From positions 3,224,001-3,288,000 of the forward strand of contig NZ_CAJQUM010000001.1 in assembly GCF_907163265.1 (NCBI RefSeq): DNA of 64,000 nt, given 5' to 3'. Below are positions 54,769 through 63,539 of this stretch, piece by piece (position 1 is the stretch's first letter; each line of letters opens with the position of its first letter). A program made the position numbers and the translations under genes. The notes beneath the pieces are model-generated. The model made no database searches. It saw only the letters and a list, made by a program, of their open reading frames with translations, and had not been told where the DNA came from. This DNA comes from Georgfuchsia toluolica. Lineage in GTDB: Bacteria > Pseudomonadota > Gammaproteobacteria > Burkholderiales > Rhodocyclaceae.

Positions 54769-55983
54769 ATGGCCAATAGTATCCATCATCAAATTGTCAT
54801 TGTCGGCGGCGGCGCCGCCGGACTCGGCGTTGCCGCCCGCTTGGCACATGCGGGCTGCAAGAACGTGGCCATCATTGAGCCATCGGACAAGCATTATTAC
54901 CAGCCGTTTTGGACCCTGGTCGGCGCCGGGGTCGTCAAGCGCGAACAGTCGGTGCGACCCACGGCGGGCTTGATTCCAAATGGAGCGAAATGGATTCAGG
55001 ACGCAGTCAGCGAATTCGATCCCGCCGCAAACCGGCTCAGGACGCGGGGCGGCAAGGACATCAGCTACGACTATCTGGTCGTTGCCCCCGGCTTGCAGAT
55101 CGACTGGCACAAGATCAAGGGGCTGCCGGAAAGTCTCGGCAAAAATGGCGTGTGCAGCAACTACAGCTATGACGCAGTCAACAGCACCTGGGAAAACATC
55201 AGGAACTTCAAGGGCGGCAATGCCGTGTTCAATTTCCCGCCGCCACCGATCAAGTGTGCCGGCGCACCGCAAAAGGCCATGTATCTGGCGGAGGACTATT
55301 TCCGTCGGCAGGGCATACGGGATAAATCGCGGCTGGTGTACTACTGCGCCACGCCCACCATTTTCAGCGCGCCCCATTACGCCAAGGCCCTTACCGAACA
55401 AGTGGTCAAGCCGCGCGACATCGAGGTGCATTTCAAGCATGATCTGGTCGAAATCCGCGCCGCCGCCAAGGAGGCTGTCATCCAGAACCTGGACAACGGC
55501 GAAACCATTCTCCAGCCCTACGACATGCTGCATGTGGTGCCGCCCATGAGCGCACCTGATTTCGTCAAGCAAAGCCCGCTCGCCAACGCGGCCGGCTATG
55601 TGGACGTGAGCAAGGAAACTCTGCAGCATGTACGCTATCCGAACGTATTCAGCATTGGCGATGCCAGCAGCCTGCCCACTTCCAAGACCGCGGCGGCGGT
55701 ACGCGCACAAAGCCCGTTCCTGGTGACGAATCTGCTGGCGGTCATCGCGGGCCGGCAACCGACGGCCAATTACGACGGCTATACCTCCTGCCCGCTGATT
55801 ACCGGCTATGGCAAGTTGATCCTGGCCGAATTCGACTACGACCTGAACCCCTGTGAAACCTTTCCCTTTGACCAGCGCAAGGAGCGCTACAGCATGTATT
55901 TGCTGAAGCGCTACGTGCTGCCGGTGATGTATTGGGACGGAATGTTGAAGGGATCCAATTTTCCGAAACCGGGGCGTGCCTGA
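54769..55983 (+). CDS. Sulfide:quinone oxidoreductase, SQRDL-like
   Basis: A 404-residue FAD enzyme. The dinucleotide motif VIVGGGAAGLGVAARLA is at the N-terminus. Redox cysteines fall in IKCAGAPQKAMYLAEDYF and in SCPLITGYGKLILAEFDY, the two positions of the mitochondrial-type SQR, and NVFSIGDASSLPTSKTAAA is the C-terminal FAD motif. It oxidises sulfide and passes electrons to quinone at the inner membrane. The start at 54769 has GGGAGG upstream. It is divergent from the YgbA-like gene, and the sulfur-handling rhodanese elsewhere in the window may be unrelated. Confidence 0.92.
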   Translation: MANSIHHQIVIVGGGAAGLGVAARLAHAGCKNVAIIEPSDKHYYQPFWTLVGAGVVKREQSVRPTAGLIPNGAKWIQDAVSEFDPAANRLRTRGGKDISYDYLVVAPGLQIDWHKIKGLPESLGKNGVCSNYSYDAVNSTWENIRNFKGGNAVFNFPPPPIKCAGAPQKAMYLAEDYFRRQGIRDKSRLVYYCATPTIFSAPHYAKALTEQVVKPRDIEVHFKHDLVEIRAAAKEAVIQNLDNGETILQPYDMLHVVPPMSAPDFVKQSPLANAAGYVDVSKETLQHVRYPNVFSIGDASSLPTSKTAAAVRAQSPFLVTNLLAVIAGRQPTANYDGYTSCPLITGYGKLILAEFDYDLNPCETFPFDQRKERYSMYLLKRYVLPVMYWDGMLKGSNFPKPGRA

Positions 55984-56054
55984 AACCAAGCTGTTTTGGA
56001 TAAACTCGGCACAATGAATGACTCACCCAGGCCTGTTGCTTTCGATTCAGGGTG

Positions 56055-58721
56055 TCATATAACGTAGTCGGCACTGGCAGGCAGCTTGTTGGTATTGTCT
56101 CTGTTCACAAGCTGCTCGAAGCCCTCGATGGGCAATGGGTGGCCAAAAAGATGCCCCTGATAGGCAAGGCAGCCGTTTTCATTGAGAAAACTGCGCTGAG
56201 TCTCGGTTTCCACGCCTTCAGCTATTACCGTCAGCCCGAGATTTTTCCCAAGGGCAATGACCGTGCGGACGATGCCGCAATCGTTAGGATCGGTGAGAAT
56301 GTCCCGGACAAAGGACTGGTCGATTTTCAACTGATCCAGGGGGAGGCGCTTCAGGTAAGAGAGCGATGAATAACCGGTACCAAAGTCGTCCAGCGAAAAT
56401 CTAATGCCTTCTTTTCTCAACTTTGTCATCTTGACAATGGTGTCATCCACGTTATCCAGGAGCATGCCTTCAGTGAGTTCCAGCTTCAATTTCTTCGGAT
56501 TGGCGCCGGTACGATTGAGCATGCTCATCACCTCGCCCACAAAATCCTTGTGGCGGAACTGACGGGCGCTGACATTCACCGCTATCGTAAGATGAGCCAT
56601 CTCGGGAAGTGTGGCCCAAAGCGCCAGTTGAGTGCAGGCGGTTTGCAGCACCCAGGAACCCAACGACAGGATCAACCCGGTTTCCTCGGCGATGGGAATG
56701 AACTCGGAAGGCGACACCGGACCGCGCAGCGGGTGCTGCCAGCGCAACAGCGCTTCCGCCCCGGTTACAAACCGATTGCCATCCACCTGGGCCTGATAAT
56801 GGACATGAAGCTGGCCTTTCAGGATGGCGTCGCGCAGTTCTGCTTCCAGTGCCACTCGGCGCATGACCAGGGCCTGCATCTCCTGGTCGAAAAAGCATAG
56901 CGTGTTGCGGCCCGCCCCCTTGGCACGGTACATGGCGAGATCCGACCGTTGCAGGAGAGCATCGGTCGAGTCAAGGTGATCCAGAAACAGGGTGGCACCG
57001 ATACTGGCGCTGCAGTGATGCACGAAGCCCGCAAGTTGGTAGGCCTTGTCGAGCGTGGCGAGGATTTTCCCGCCCAGGGCTTCGACCTGGCTCGCGGCCT
57101 CGTCCGGATTTCCGCTCAGGCCTTCCAGCATTACCACGAATTCGTCGCCCCCCAGGCGCGCCACAGTGTCGCCCTGACGAACGCAGGAGACCAGGCGAGC
57201 CGAAACCTGTTGCAGCAACTGGTCGCCGACCTCATGGCCGAGGGTGTCGTTAAGCGACTTGAAGTTATCCAGATCCAATAGCAGCAACGCGCCATATTTT
57301 TCGCTGCGGTTGCTCGACGCCATGGCATGTTGCAATCGGTCGAGCAGCAGCCTGCGGTTGGGCAGGCGAGTCAGCGGATCGTAGAATGCCAGATTCTTGA
57401 TCTCATCTTCGGCCGTCTTGTGCGAGGTGATATCGGTGAAGGTGCCGACGTAGTGGGTCACCAGACCCTGATTGTTCTTCACGGCAGTGATCACCAGCCA
57501 TTCCAGGTAGACCTCGCCGTTCTTGCGCCGATTCCGTATTTCCCCCTGCCAGCCGCCGCTATGGTTGATGCATGCCCACATTTCGCGATAAAACGCAACG
57601 TCGTGATGGCCCGATTTGAGCCGGCGCGGGTTCTGGCCAACGATGTCTTCCTGGGTATAGCCGGCGATTTTTGTGAATGCGCGGTTGACCTGCAATATCG
57701 CCCCGCCGGCATCGGTAATGACCATGCCTTCCTGCGATTCGAACACGGTGGCGGCAAGGCGCAATGCCTGTTCCGTCTGCTTGCGTCCGGTGATGTCACG
57801 CGATGCCGCGTAGAGATAGCCCTTGTCATCGATCTCGCTCGCCGACATGTTGATCTCGACATCGATCAATGCGCCGTCGCTGCGGCGGTGCCTGGTTTCA
57901 ATAATCTTCTGACCGTTTTGTCTGATCAGATCATGAATCTCTGCAATTATCGCCGCGCCAGAACGGTGTGTCTGCCAATCCGTGATGTGCAATTTGCCGA
58001 TAACCGAACGATCATAGCCAAGCATGTTGAGGAATGCATCGTTAGCCTCCACCAGCGTGCCGTCGCTGTCCAGGATATGAATGCCATCGCTTGATGTTTT
58101 CAGTATGGCGTTGGTACGATTGCGTTCCCTTTCGGCGGCCTTTCTTTCGGTGATGTCGCGAACGATCGACGATGCGCCGATGATCACTCCCTCTTCGTCG
58201 CGGATGGGCGACACAGTGAGGGAAACGTCTATTCGTTCGCCATTCTTGCGGATACGCTCGGTGTGGAACTGTCTTACCGATTTGCCCTTGCGGACGGCCG
58301 AGTGAAAGGTCTCCAGCTCGGCGTGGCGCCCGTGAGGAAAGAGCGCGAGCACGGATTGTCCCACTATCTCCTGTACCGGGTAGCCGAAGATTCTTTGCGC
58401 GGCCGGGTTCCAGCTGGTCACAAAGCCGTCCAGCGTTCCGCCGATGATGGCATCCTCGGAAGACTCGACGATGGCTGCCATCATCATCTGTTCCTTCTTC
58501 AACCTTGCTTCCGCAGACTTTTTGCTCCAATCCAGGACATTCTCATCACTTTTTGGGATGGCAATCTCTTCATTCGGCTTTTTGTCGAGATTTGCGCCGG
58601 GCAGCTTCTGGGCACGACGAAAGCGAGGCTTGATGACTCTGGCAACGACTGAGAGGAGCGCAGTTACTGGCATGAGTATGGTTCTACCCGTCACAGAATG
58701 GCTGTCATGGAACAACAACAT
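56055..58721 (-). CDS. PAS-PAS-PAS-GGDEF-EAL c-di-GMP turnover protein
   Basis: An 888-residue protein. Three PAS domains (about 80-195, 205-320, 325-445; each ends with an IVRDITERK-type motif) precede a GGDEF domain (YDPLTRLPNRRLLLDRLQHA; RLGGDEFVVML, signature intact) and an EAL domain (EALLRWQHP; DDFGTGYSSLSYLKRLPLDQ; EGVETETQ). Both catalytic signatures are present, so it may make or break c-di-GMP. There is no clear transmembrane helix, so it is probably cytosolic and senses through PAS. The start is 58721 or ATG 58673. The c-di-GMP-binding MshE in this window is a plausible target. Confidence 0.93.
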   Translation of the reverse strand: MLLFHDSHSVTGRTILMPVTALLSVVARVIKPRFRRAQKLPGANLDKKPNEEIAIPKSDENVLDWSKKSAEARLKKEQMMMAAIVESSEDAIIGGTLDGFVTSWNPAAQRIFGYPVQEIVGQSVLALFPHGRHAELETFHSAVRKGKSVRQFHTERIRKNGERIDVSLTVSPIRDEEGVIIGASSIVRDITERKAAERERNRTNAILKTSSDGIHILDSDGTLVEANDAFLNMLGYDRSVIGKLHITDWQTHRSGAAIIAEIHDLIRQNGQKIIETRHRRSDGALIDVEINMSASEIDDKGYLYAASRDITGRKQTEQALRLAATVFESQEGMVITDAGGAILQVNRAFTKIAGYTQEDIVGQNPRRLKSGHHDVAFYREMWACINHSGGWQGEIRNRRKNGEVYLEWLVITAVKNNQGLVTHYVGTFTDITSHKTAEDEIKNLAFYDPLTRLPNRRLLLDRLQHAMASSNRSEKYGALLLLDLDNFKSLNDTLGHEVGDQLLQQVSARLVSCVRQGDTVARLGGDEFVVMLEGLSGNPDEAASQVEALGGKILATLDKAYQLAGFVHHCSASIGATLFLDHLDSTDALLQRSDLAMYRAKGAGRNTLCFFDQEMQALVMRRVALEAELRDAILKGQLHVHYQAQVDGNRFVTGAEALLRWQHPLRGPVSPSEFIPIAEETGLILSLGSWVLQTACTQLALWATLPEMAHLTIAVNVSARQFRHKDFVGEVMSMLNRTGANPKKLKLELTEGMLLDNVDDTIVKMTKLRKEGIRFSLDDFGTGYSSLSYLKRLPLDQLKIDQSFVRDILTDPNDCGIVRTVIALGKNLGLTVIAEGVETETQRSFLNENGCLAYQGHLFGHPLPIEGFEQLVNRDNTNKLPASADYVI

Positions 58722-59214
58722 CCAACAGGCAGGCTGGGCCGTGAGACAAGAAGCAAGCAGCTAGCCGCTACAACAGCCAGCGGCCTCAAGTCATTGCAGC
58801 AATAGCCGCAACAACGGTCGCAGTCCAAGACGGCGAGCCGTCTTGTTGTCAAGACCATCATGATTGCCCTCTCCTCAACATCAAGCCCGGTCTATTGCCG
58901 AACTGTATCTTGTAATAACTTATTTTTTTGATTCTAACCATATTTGCCTGTTTAGTGGCCTTAATCGCGACCACGCGTTGCCCATAAACTCCGCGTTACC
59001 CTTTTGACATTCGCGGCCCGGATCGGGGCAATGCACTGCGGCCGGAAGCGCTACCACGATGGTGGTGTCAGGCGGTATAAAATAGCGCGCAGGACGCAGA
59101 TGTCGGAGTTTCGTATCCTTCCACTCCCTGATCATATCGAAACCACCTTACGCCGGTACCCGCTTTGGAACCGGCGTTTTGATTCAGGCGGCATCGTTTT
59201 ACCGGAGATGCTAG
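58722..59214. other. Gap before the PP0621-like gene, with palindrome
   Basis: These 493 bp hold no convincing gene. They include a 20-bp perfect-arm palindrome, CAAGACGGCGAGCCGTCTTG (58826-58845), an AT-rich stretch near 58910-58940, TATAAAAT near 59076, and the hairpin listed at 59150. The start of the c-di-GMP gene transcript and that of the pilSR group should both lie here. Confidence 0.6.
59150..59180 (+). terminator. Terminator-like hairpin upstream of the PP0621-like gene
   Basis: ACGCCGGT (59150-59157) pairs with ACCGGCGT (59170-59177) and is followed by TTTT. It lies about 35 bp before the gene and downstream of a TATAAAAT box, so it could attenuate transcription of the PP0621-pilSR group or end a short leader RNA. 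Confidence 0.5.
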
Positions 59215-59436
59215 ATGTATAAATGGTTGATGCTGTTGGTTATTGCTTATGTGGCTTACCGCTGGTGGTCGCGTGTTACGGTGTCGCGTCCTTCCGGACC
59301 GGCACGCGGGCGTGTTGAACAGATGGTCAAGTGCGCCCAATGCGGCATTCATTTCCCTCAGAACGAGGCCGTCCTCGGCGAGGACCATTACTTCTGTTGT
59401 GAGCAGCATCGCGCCGCATGGAAGCCAGGCCACTGA
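59215..59436 (+). CDS. PP0621 family small membrane protein
   Basis: A 73-residue protein with an N-terminal helix (YKWLMLLVIAYVAYRWW) and a C-terminal zinc-binding-like segment (CAQCGIHFPQNEAV, FCCEQHRAAW). This family is regularly encoded before pilS in beta- and gammaproteobacteria. GGAGATG lies upstream of the start. It overlaps pilS by 19 bp. Function unknown. Confidence 0.87.
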   Translation: MYKWLMLLVIAYVAYRWWSRVTVSRPSGPARGRVEQMVKCAQCGIHFPQNEAVLGEDHYFCCEQHRAAWKPGH

Positions 59437-61022
59437 ACTCGACGCTCGTCGCCTTGCGCGGCGACTATGTTCCGCCGGCATCATTCTGGCGTTCGCTGAA
59501 TTACTTCCACCTGTACCGTTTCGCCGTCGCCAGCCTGTTCGTGCTGGCGACGATTTTTCCCGATTGGTCGTTGCCTTTCGGCAGTGAGAATATTTTTCTG
59601 GCGCGTTGGGTCAGCAAGAGTTATGCGGTTCTGGCAGCCGTCATTCCGCTGGTATTGCTGTACTGGAAGCCGCCATTCAATTTCCTGCTGACGACGGAAG
59701 TCTTCATCGACATTGTGGCGCTGACCCTGTTGATGTCGGCCAGCGGCGGCAATCACAGCGGCCTGGGCTATCTGCTGCTGGTGGTGCTGGCGGCCGCGGG
59801 CCTGGTGGGACAGGGCCGTTTGACTTTGTTCTATGCAGCGCTGGCAACCGTGGCCCTGTTGCTGGAGCAGGGCCATCGCGCCTTGATGGGTGCCGGCGAA
59901 CCTGGAGACTTTACGCATACCGGCATCATCAGTATCGGTTTTTTTACGACGGCGGCCAGCGCACAGCTGCTGGCCCGGCGCGTGGTCGCCAACGAAATGC
60001 TGGCGCGCCGGCGCGGCGTCGAACTCGCCACGCAGTTGGAGATCAATCAGCGCGTGATTCGCGACATGCTGGACGGCGTGCTGGTGGTGGATGCCGAAGG
60101 CAGGGTGAGCCAATACAATCCGCGCGCCGCAAGTCTGTGGGATTGCGCTCCGGCGTTTGAGGCGCGACTGGAGGATTTTTCCGCTGATCTGGCCTTGCGC
60201 TACCAGGAGTGGCGTCGTTCGATGACGGAGGTGACCGAGACCCTGCGCGTGCCGCGCAGCGGCAGGATGCTCAGGGTGCGTTTCCTGCCGGCGGGGGAGA
60301 CGGACAATGCCTTGCTCTACATCGAGGACATGGAACGCATCCAGGCCCAGGCGCAGCAGATCAAATTGGTCGCATTGGGACGGCTGACAGCCAACATGGC
60401 GCATGAAATCCGCAATCCTCTGGCAGCCATCAGCCATGCCGCGGAATTGTTGGCGGAGGGGCAAGAGACGGCAACACAAAGCCGGCTGACCCGGATCATC
60501 AATGACAACACGCGGCGTCTCAATCGCATGGTGACGGACGTGATGGAACTGGGCCGGCGCGATCGCGCACAACCGGAGTTGATCCGCCTGCACGAATCCA
60601 TTGCCTTTCTCGTCGAGGATCTGGCGCTAATGGCACCGCGTGCGCGCGATATCGTCGTTCTCGAATGCGAGGCGGCGTTGAAGCTCAGGTTTGACCGCGG
60701 CCATTTACATCGTGTATTGACCAACCTGATCGAGAATGCCCTGCGCTACTGCTCGGGTAGTCCCGGCTGCGTGCGCATTACAGCAACGTATGCAGCAACG
60801 ACCGGCATGGTTGAGGTGCTGATCGGGGACGACGGCACGGGCATTCCCGTCGAAGCCCGGCAGCATTTGTTCGAGCCATTTTTTACTACGCGAAGCGACG
60901 GCACCGGCCTGGGACTGTATATTGCGCGGGAGTTGTGTGCGGCAAATGGCAGCGATCTTGAATTGAGGGAAACAACGGGGCAGGGAACGCAATTCCGCCT
61001 CAGCGGCAAAGGGGAACAATGA
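59418..61022 (+). CDS. pilS: Two-component sensor histidine kinase PilS
   Basis: A 534-residue kinase. The N-terminal half has six hydrophobic helices (about 30-190), typical of PilS, then a PAS domain (about 205-300), the phosphoacceptor His in NMAHEIRNPLAAISHA (His329), and the ATPase parts NLIENALRYC, DDGTGIP and GTGLGLYIARELC. It pairs with PilR, whose gene overlaps its end by 4 bp. In other species PilSR controls pilin gene transcription through sigma-54. Confidence 0.95.
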   Translation: MEARPLNSTLVALRGDYVPPASFWRSLNYFHLYRFAVASLFVLATIFPDWSLPFGSENIFLARWVSKSYAVLAAVIPLVLLYWKPPFNFLLTTEVFIDIVALTLLMSASGGNHSGLGYLLLVVLAAAGLVGQGRLTLFYAALATVALLLEQGHRALMGAGEPGDFTHTGIISIGFFTTAASAQLLARRVVANEMLARRRGVELATQLEINQRVIRDMLDGVLVVDAEGRVSQYNPRAASLWDCAPAFEARLEDFSADLALRYQEWRRSMTEVTETLRVPRSGRMLRVRFLPAGETDNALLYIEDMERIQAQAQQIKLVALGRLTANMAHEIRNPLAAISHAAELLAEGQETATQSRLTRIINDNTRRLNRMVTDVMELGRRDRAQPELIRLHESIAFLVEDLALMAPRARDIVVLECEAALKLRFDRGHLHRVLTNLIENALRYCSGSPGCVRITATYAATTGMVEVLIGDDGTGIPVEARQHLFEPFFTTRSDGTGLGLYIARELCAANGSDLELRETTGQGTQFRLSGKGEQ

Positions 61023-62365
61023 ACAGCACCACGATAGAGCGCAGGAAAAGGCGGGTTCTCGTTGTCGACGACGAGGCCGATATTCGCGAGCTGCTCGATC
61101 TGACATTGGTGCGCATGGGGTTCGAAGCGGACTGCGCGGCGACGCTGGCAGAGGCGCGTGCGCTGCTGAAGGCGCGTCGCTATCGTTTGTGTCTCACCGA
61201 CATGCGCCTGCCGGATGGAGAGGGACTCGATCTGGTGCGCTACATTGGCGAGACGTGCACCGATCTGCCGGTAGCGGTGATTACGGCACATGGCAGCATG
61301 GAGAACGCCGTCAGTGCGTTGAAGGCCGGCGCTTTCGATTATCTGGCCAAGCCGGTGGCGCTGGACCAACTGCGCGCCCTGATCAAATCGGCGCTCGACC
61401 TGCCGCAGAATGCCATTGAAGGCGGGGTGGCCCAGGACCTGGCACTGCTCGGCGAATCGCGAGCCATCGTTGAAGTGCGGGCGATGATCGAGCGCGTCGC
61501 GCGCAGCCAGGCGCCGGTGCATATTGGCGGTGAATCGGGCAGCGGCAAGGAACTCGCCGCGCGTTTGATCCACCAATTAAGCGCTCGCCAGAACGGTTCC
61601 TTCGTGCCGGTGAACTGCGGCGCGATTCCCGAGAACCTGATGGAAAGTGAATTTTTCGGCTATCGCAAGGGCGCCTTCACGGGGGCCGACGGCGATCGCG
61701 ACGGCTTTTTCCAGACGGCAAACGGCGGCACGCTGTTCCTTGACGAAGTCGCCGACCTGCCCCTGCTGATGCAGGTCAAGCTGCTGCGCGCAATTCAGGA
61801 GAAGCGAGTGCGCAAGGTCGGCAGCCCGAACGAGGAGCCCGTTGACGTGCGCGTCATCAGTGCCACCCACCAGCAGCTCAAGGATATGGTCGATGCCGGC
61901 AAGTTTCGCCAGGATTTGTTTTATCGGCTCAATGTTATCGAGGTCAGTATGCCTGCGTTGCGCGACTGCCGCGAAGACATCGGCCTGCTCTCCACGATGA
62001 TTCTGGAAAAGCTGGCGCTTGCCTCTGGTCTCGTGACGCCGAAACTGTCCGCTTCCGCGCTGCGCGCCCTGACCGAATATCCTTTTCCGGGCAATGTGCG
62101 CGAGCTGGAAAACATTCTGGAGCGGGCAATCGCGCTGTTGCAGGGTGATGTCATTGATGCCGTCGATCTGCATCTGTCGCCGGTGATGGCGGAAACGGCG
62201 GAAGCGCCATCCTCATTGCAGGATTATCTGGATGGCGTCGAGAAGAAGACCATTCTGGAAGCACTGCAAAAAACCCGCTTTAACCGCACCGCGGCGGCCA
62301 AGCTGCTGGGCGTCACCTTCCGTTCCCTGCGTTATCGCATGCAGCGCCTCAACCTGAACGAATAG
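61019..62365 (+). CDS. pilR: Sigma-54-dependent response regulator PilR
   Basis: A 448-residue NtrC-type regulator. The receiver domain has the phosphoacceptor Asp61 (CLTDMRLPDGEG). The AAA domain has GESGSGKE (171-178) and GAFTGAD (218-224), the sigma-54-contacting motif. A C-terminal Fis-type helix-turn-helix (RTAAAKLLGVTFRSLRYRMQ) binds DNA. It probably drives type IV pilin transcription; the target pilA is not in the window, and mshA here has no clear sigma-54 box. Confidence 0.96.
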   Translation: MNSTTIERRKRRVLVVDDEADIRELLDLTLVRMGFEADCAATLAEARALLKARRYRLCLTDMRLPDGEGLDLVRYIGETCTDLPVAVITAHGSMENAVSALKAGAFDYLAKPVALDQLRALIKSALDLPQNAIEGGVAQDLALLGESRAIVEVRAMIERVARSQAPVHIGGESGSGKELAARLIHQLSARQNGSFVPVNCGAIPENLMESEFFGYRKGAFTGADGDRDGFFQTANGGTLFLDEVADLPLLMQVKLLRAIQEKRVRKVGSPNEEPVDVRVISATHQQLKDMVDAGKFRQDLFYRLNVIEVSMPALRDCREDIGLLSTMILEKLALASGLVTPKLSASALRALTEYPFPGNVRELENILERAIALLQGDVIDAVDLHLSPVMAETAEAPSSLQDYLDGVEKKTILEALQKTRFNRTAAAKLLGVTFRSLRYRMQRLNLNE

Positions 62366-62392
62366 TTTCTTAGCGCCGAAGTCTTGACAAAT

Positions 62393-62522
62393 TGTGAGCA
62401 AAATTGCGAGCGAAACGAGCATGATCGTCGCCTCTCCTGCGAGGGGGGTGAAGGCGGGGTTTCGCGGAGCACTGCTCCGCGCCGCCGTAGCCGACTGGCT
62501 GTGCAAAGTCAGCCGTGGAAAA
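62393..62522. repeat. Structured two-hairpin repeat (copy C)
   Basis: It carries CGAGCGAAACGAGC, a GC-rich stretch, hairpin 1 as GCGGAGC-ACT-GCTCCGC (62464-62480) and hairpin 2 around the loop GTGCAA (62493-62513). It has the same order as the element at 53447. It fills the space between pilR and ampD. Confidence 0.75.
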
Positions 62523-62574
62523 GTCCGTAATCGAAGTCACACCGCTTTGGTTCCGGCGTGGCCGGCTTAATGCG

Positions 62575-63117
62575 ATGACGCTGATCTGGTCGCAGGATGA
62601 AGGCGGTCTTCTTGAAGGCGTTCGCTTCATCCCGTCGCCGAATTGCGATGAACGGTCGGCGGGAGAAAAGGTTTCCCTGTTGGTGGTCCATGCCATCAGC
62701 CTGCCGCCGGGCGAGTTCGGCGGCCACGGCGTTGAGGCATTATTTACCAACAGGCTCGACCCGGCTGAGCATCCTTACTATCGCGAGATCGACGGGCTCA
62801 GGGTTTCGGCGCACTTCTTCATCCGGCGTGGCGGAGAACTGATCCAGTTCGTGCCCTGCGACCGCCGTGCCTGGCATGCGGGAACGTCCGAGTGGCGCGG
62901 CCGCGAGCGCTGCAACGATTTTTCGGTCGGCATCGAACTCGAAGGTTGTGATGAATGGAATTTTGAAGCAGCGCAATACGAAACGCTCAACCAGCTCAAT
63001 GCCGCATTGAAGCAACGCTATCCGATTGCGGCGATCGTCGGCCACTCTGATATCGCCCCGGGGCGCAAGACCGATCCCGGTCCCCGCTTCGACTGGGCAC
63101 GCATCACCGGACGCTGA
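62575..63117 (+). CDS. ampD: 1,6-anhydro-N-acetylmuramyl-L-alanine amidase AmpD
   Basis: A 180-residue cytosolic zinc amidase for cell-wall recycling. Zinc ligands lie in VVHAISLPPGEFGG (His) and in VGHSDIAPGRKTDPGP (His and Asp), and AWHAGTSEWRGRERCNDFSV is the amidase_2 core. The start MTLIWSQDEGG was chosen; 20 upstream codons in frame are repeat sequence. AmpD normally follows pilSR in betaproteobacteria. Loss of AmpD activity leads to AmpC induction in species that have it. Confidence 0.95.
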   Translation: MTLIWSQDEGGLLEGVRFIPSPNCDERSAGEKVSLLVVHAISLPPGEFGGHGVEALFTNRLDPAEHPYYREIDGLRVSAHFFIRRGGELIQFVPCDRRAWHAGTSEWRGRERCNDFSVGIELEGCDEWNFEAAQYETLNQLNAALKQRYPIAAIVGHSDIAPGRKTDPGPRFDWARITGR

Positions 63118-63539
63118 GCGTTAGGCGCGTCAGCAGCGCGTCGAATTTTCCGCATGGTTTCCCGTGACGATTTTCTGGATATTGCGTCACTACGACGCAG
63201 CCATCTGTCTCGCGCCAGCAAAAAACTATCGCACTGATCAGAATCTTTCGCGCCGGCGCGCAGGAGCGATGGAATCGCTGCTCTTTCTTGCATTTATTTT
63301 GGGAACCCTCTCCAGTAGCGGGTTTCCAAGGCATGAGTGCCTGCATTGAAAGGGCAGGATGTGGCTATTATCATTCGTCATATAGCGCCGTGGCCATTCA
63401 TAAACGAAGTGATAGGCCGATAAACGTGAGGAATTCGTCGCTTTCACTTATTGAAAGTGTTGAATAATCCGTGCTAACCCAAACGGGTTGAAGTGCAGTA
63501 GTAGATTCTTTTCTGTTACTTTGTTCATGGAGGTTCAAC
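63118..63539. other. Gap between ampD and the histone-like gene
   Basis: These 422 bp show no convincing gene. A short hairpin, CTTTCA-CTTA-TTGAAAG-type, lies at 63441-63456, and a GGAGG ribosome site precedes the next start. The promoter of the histone-like gene should lie here. Confidence 0.55.
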
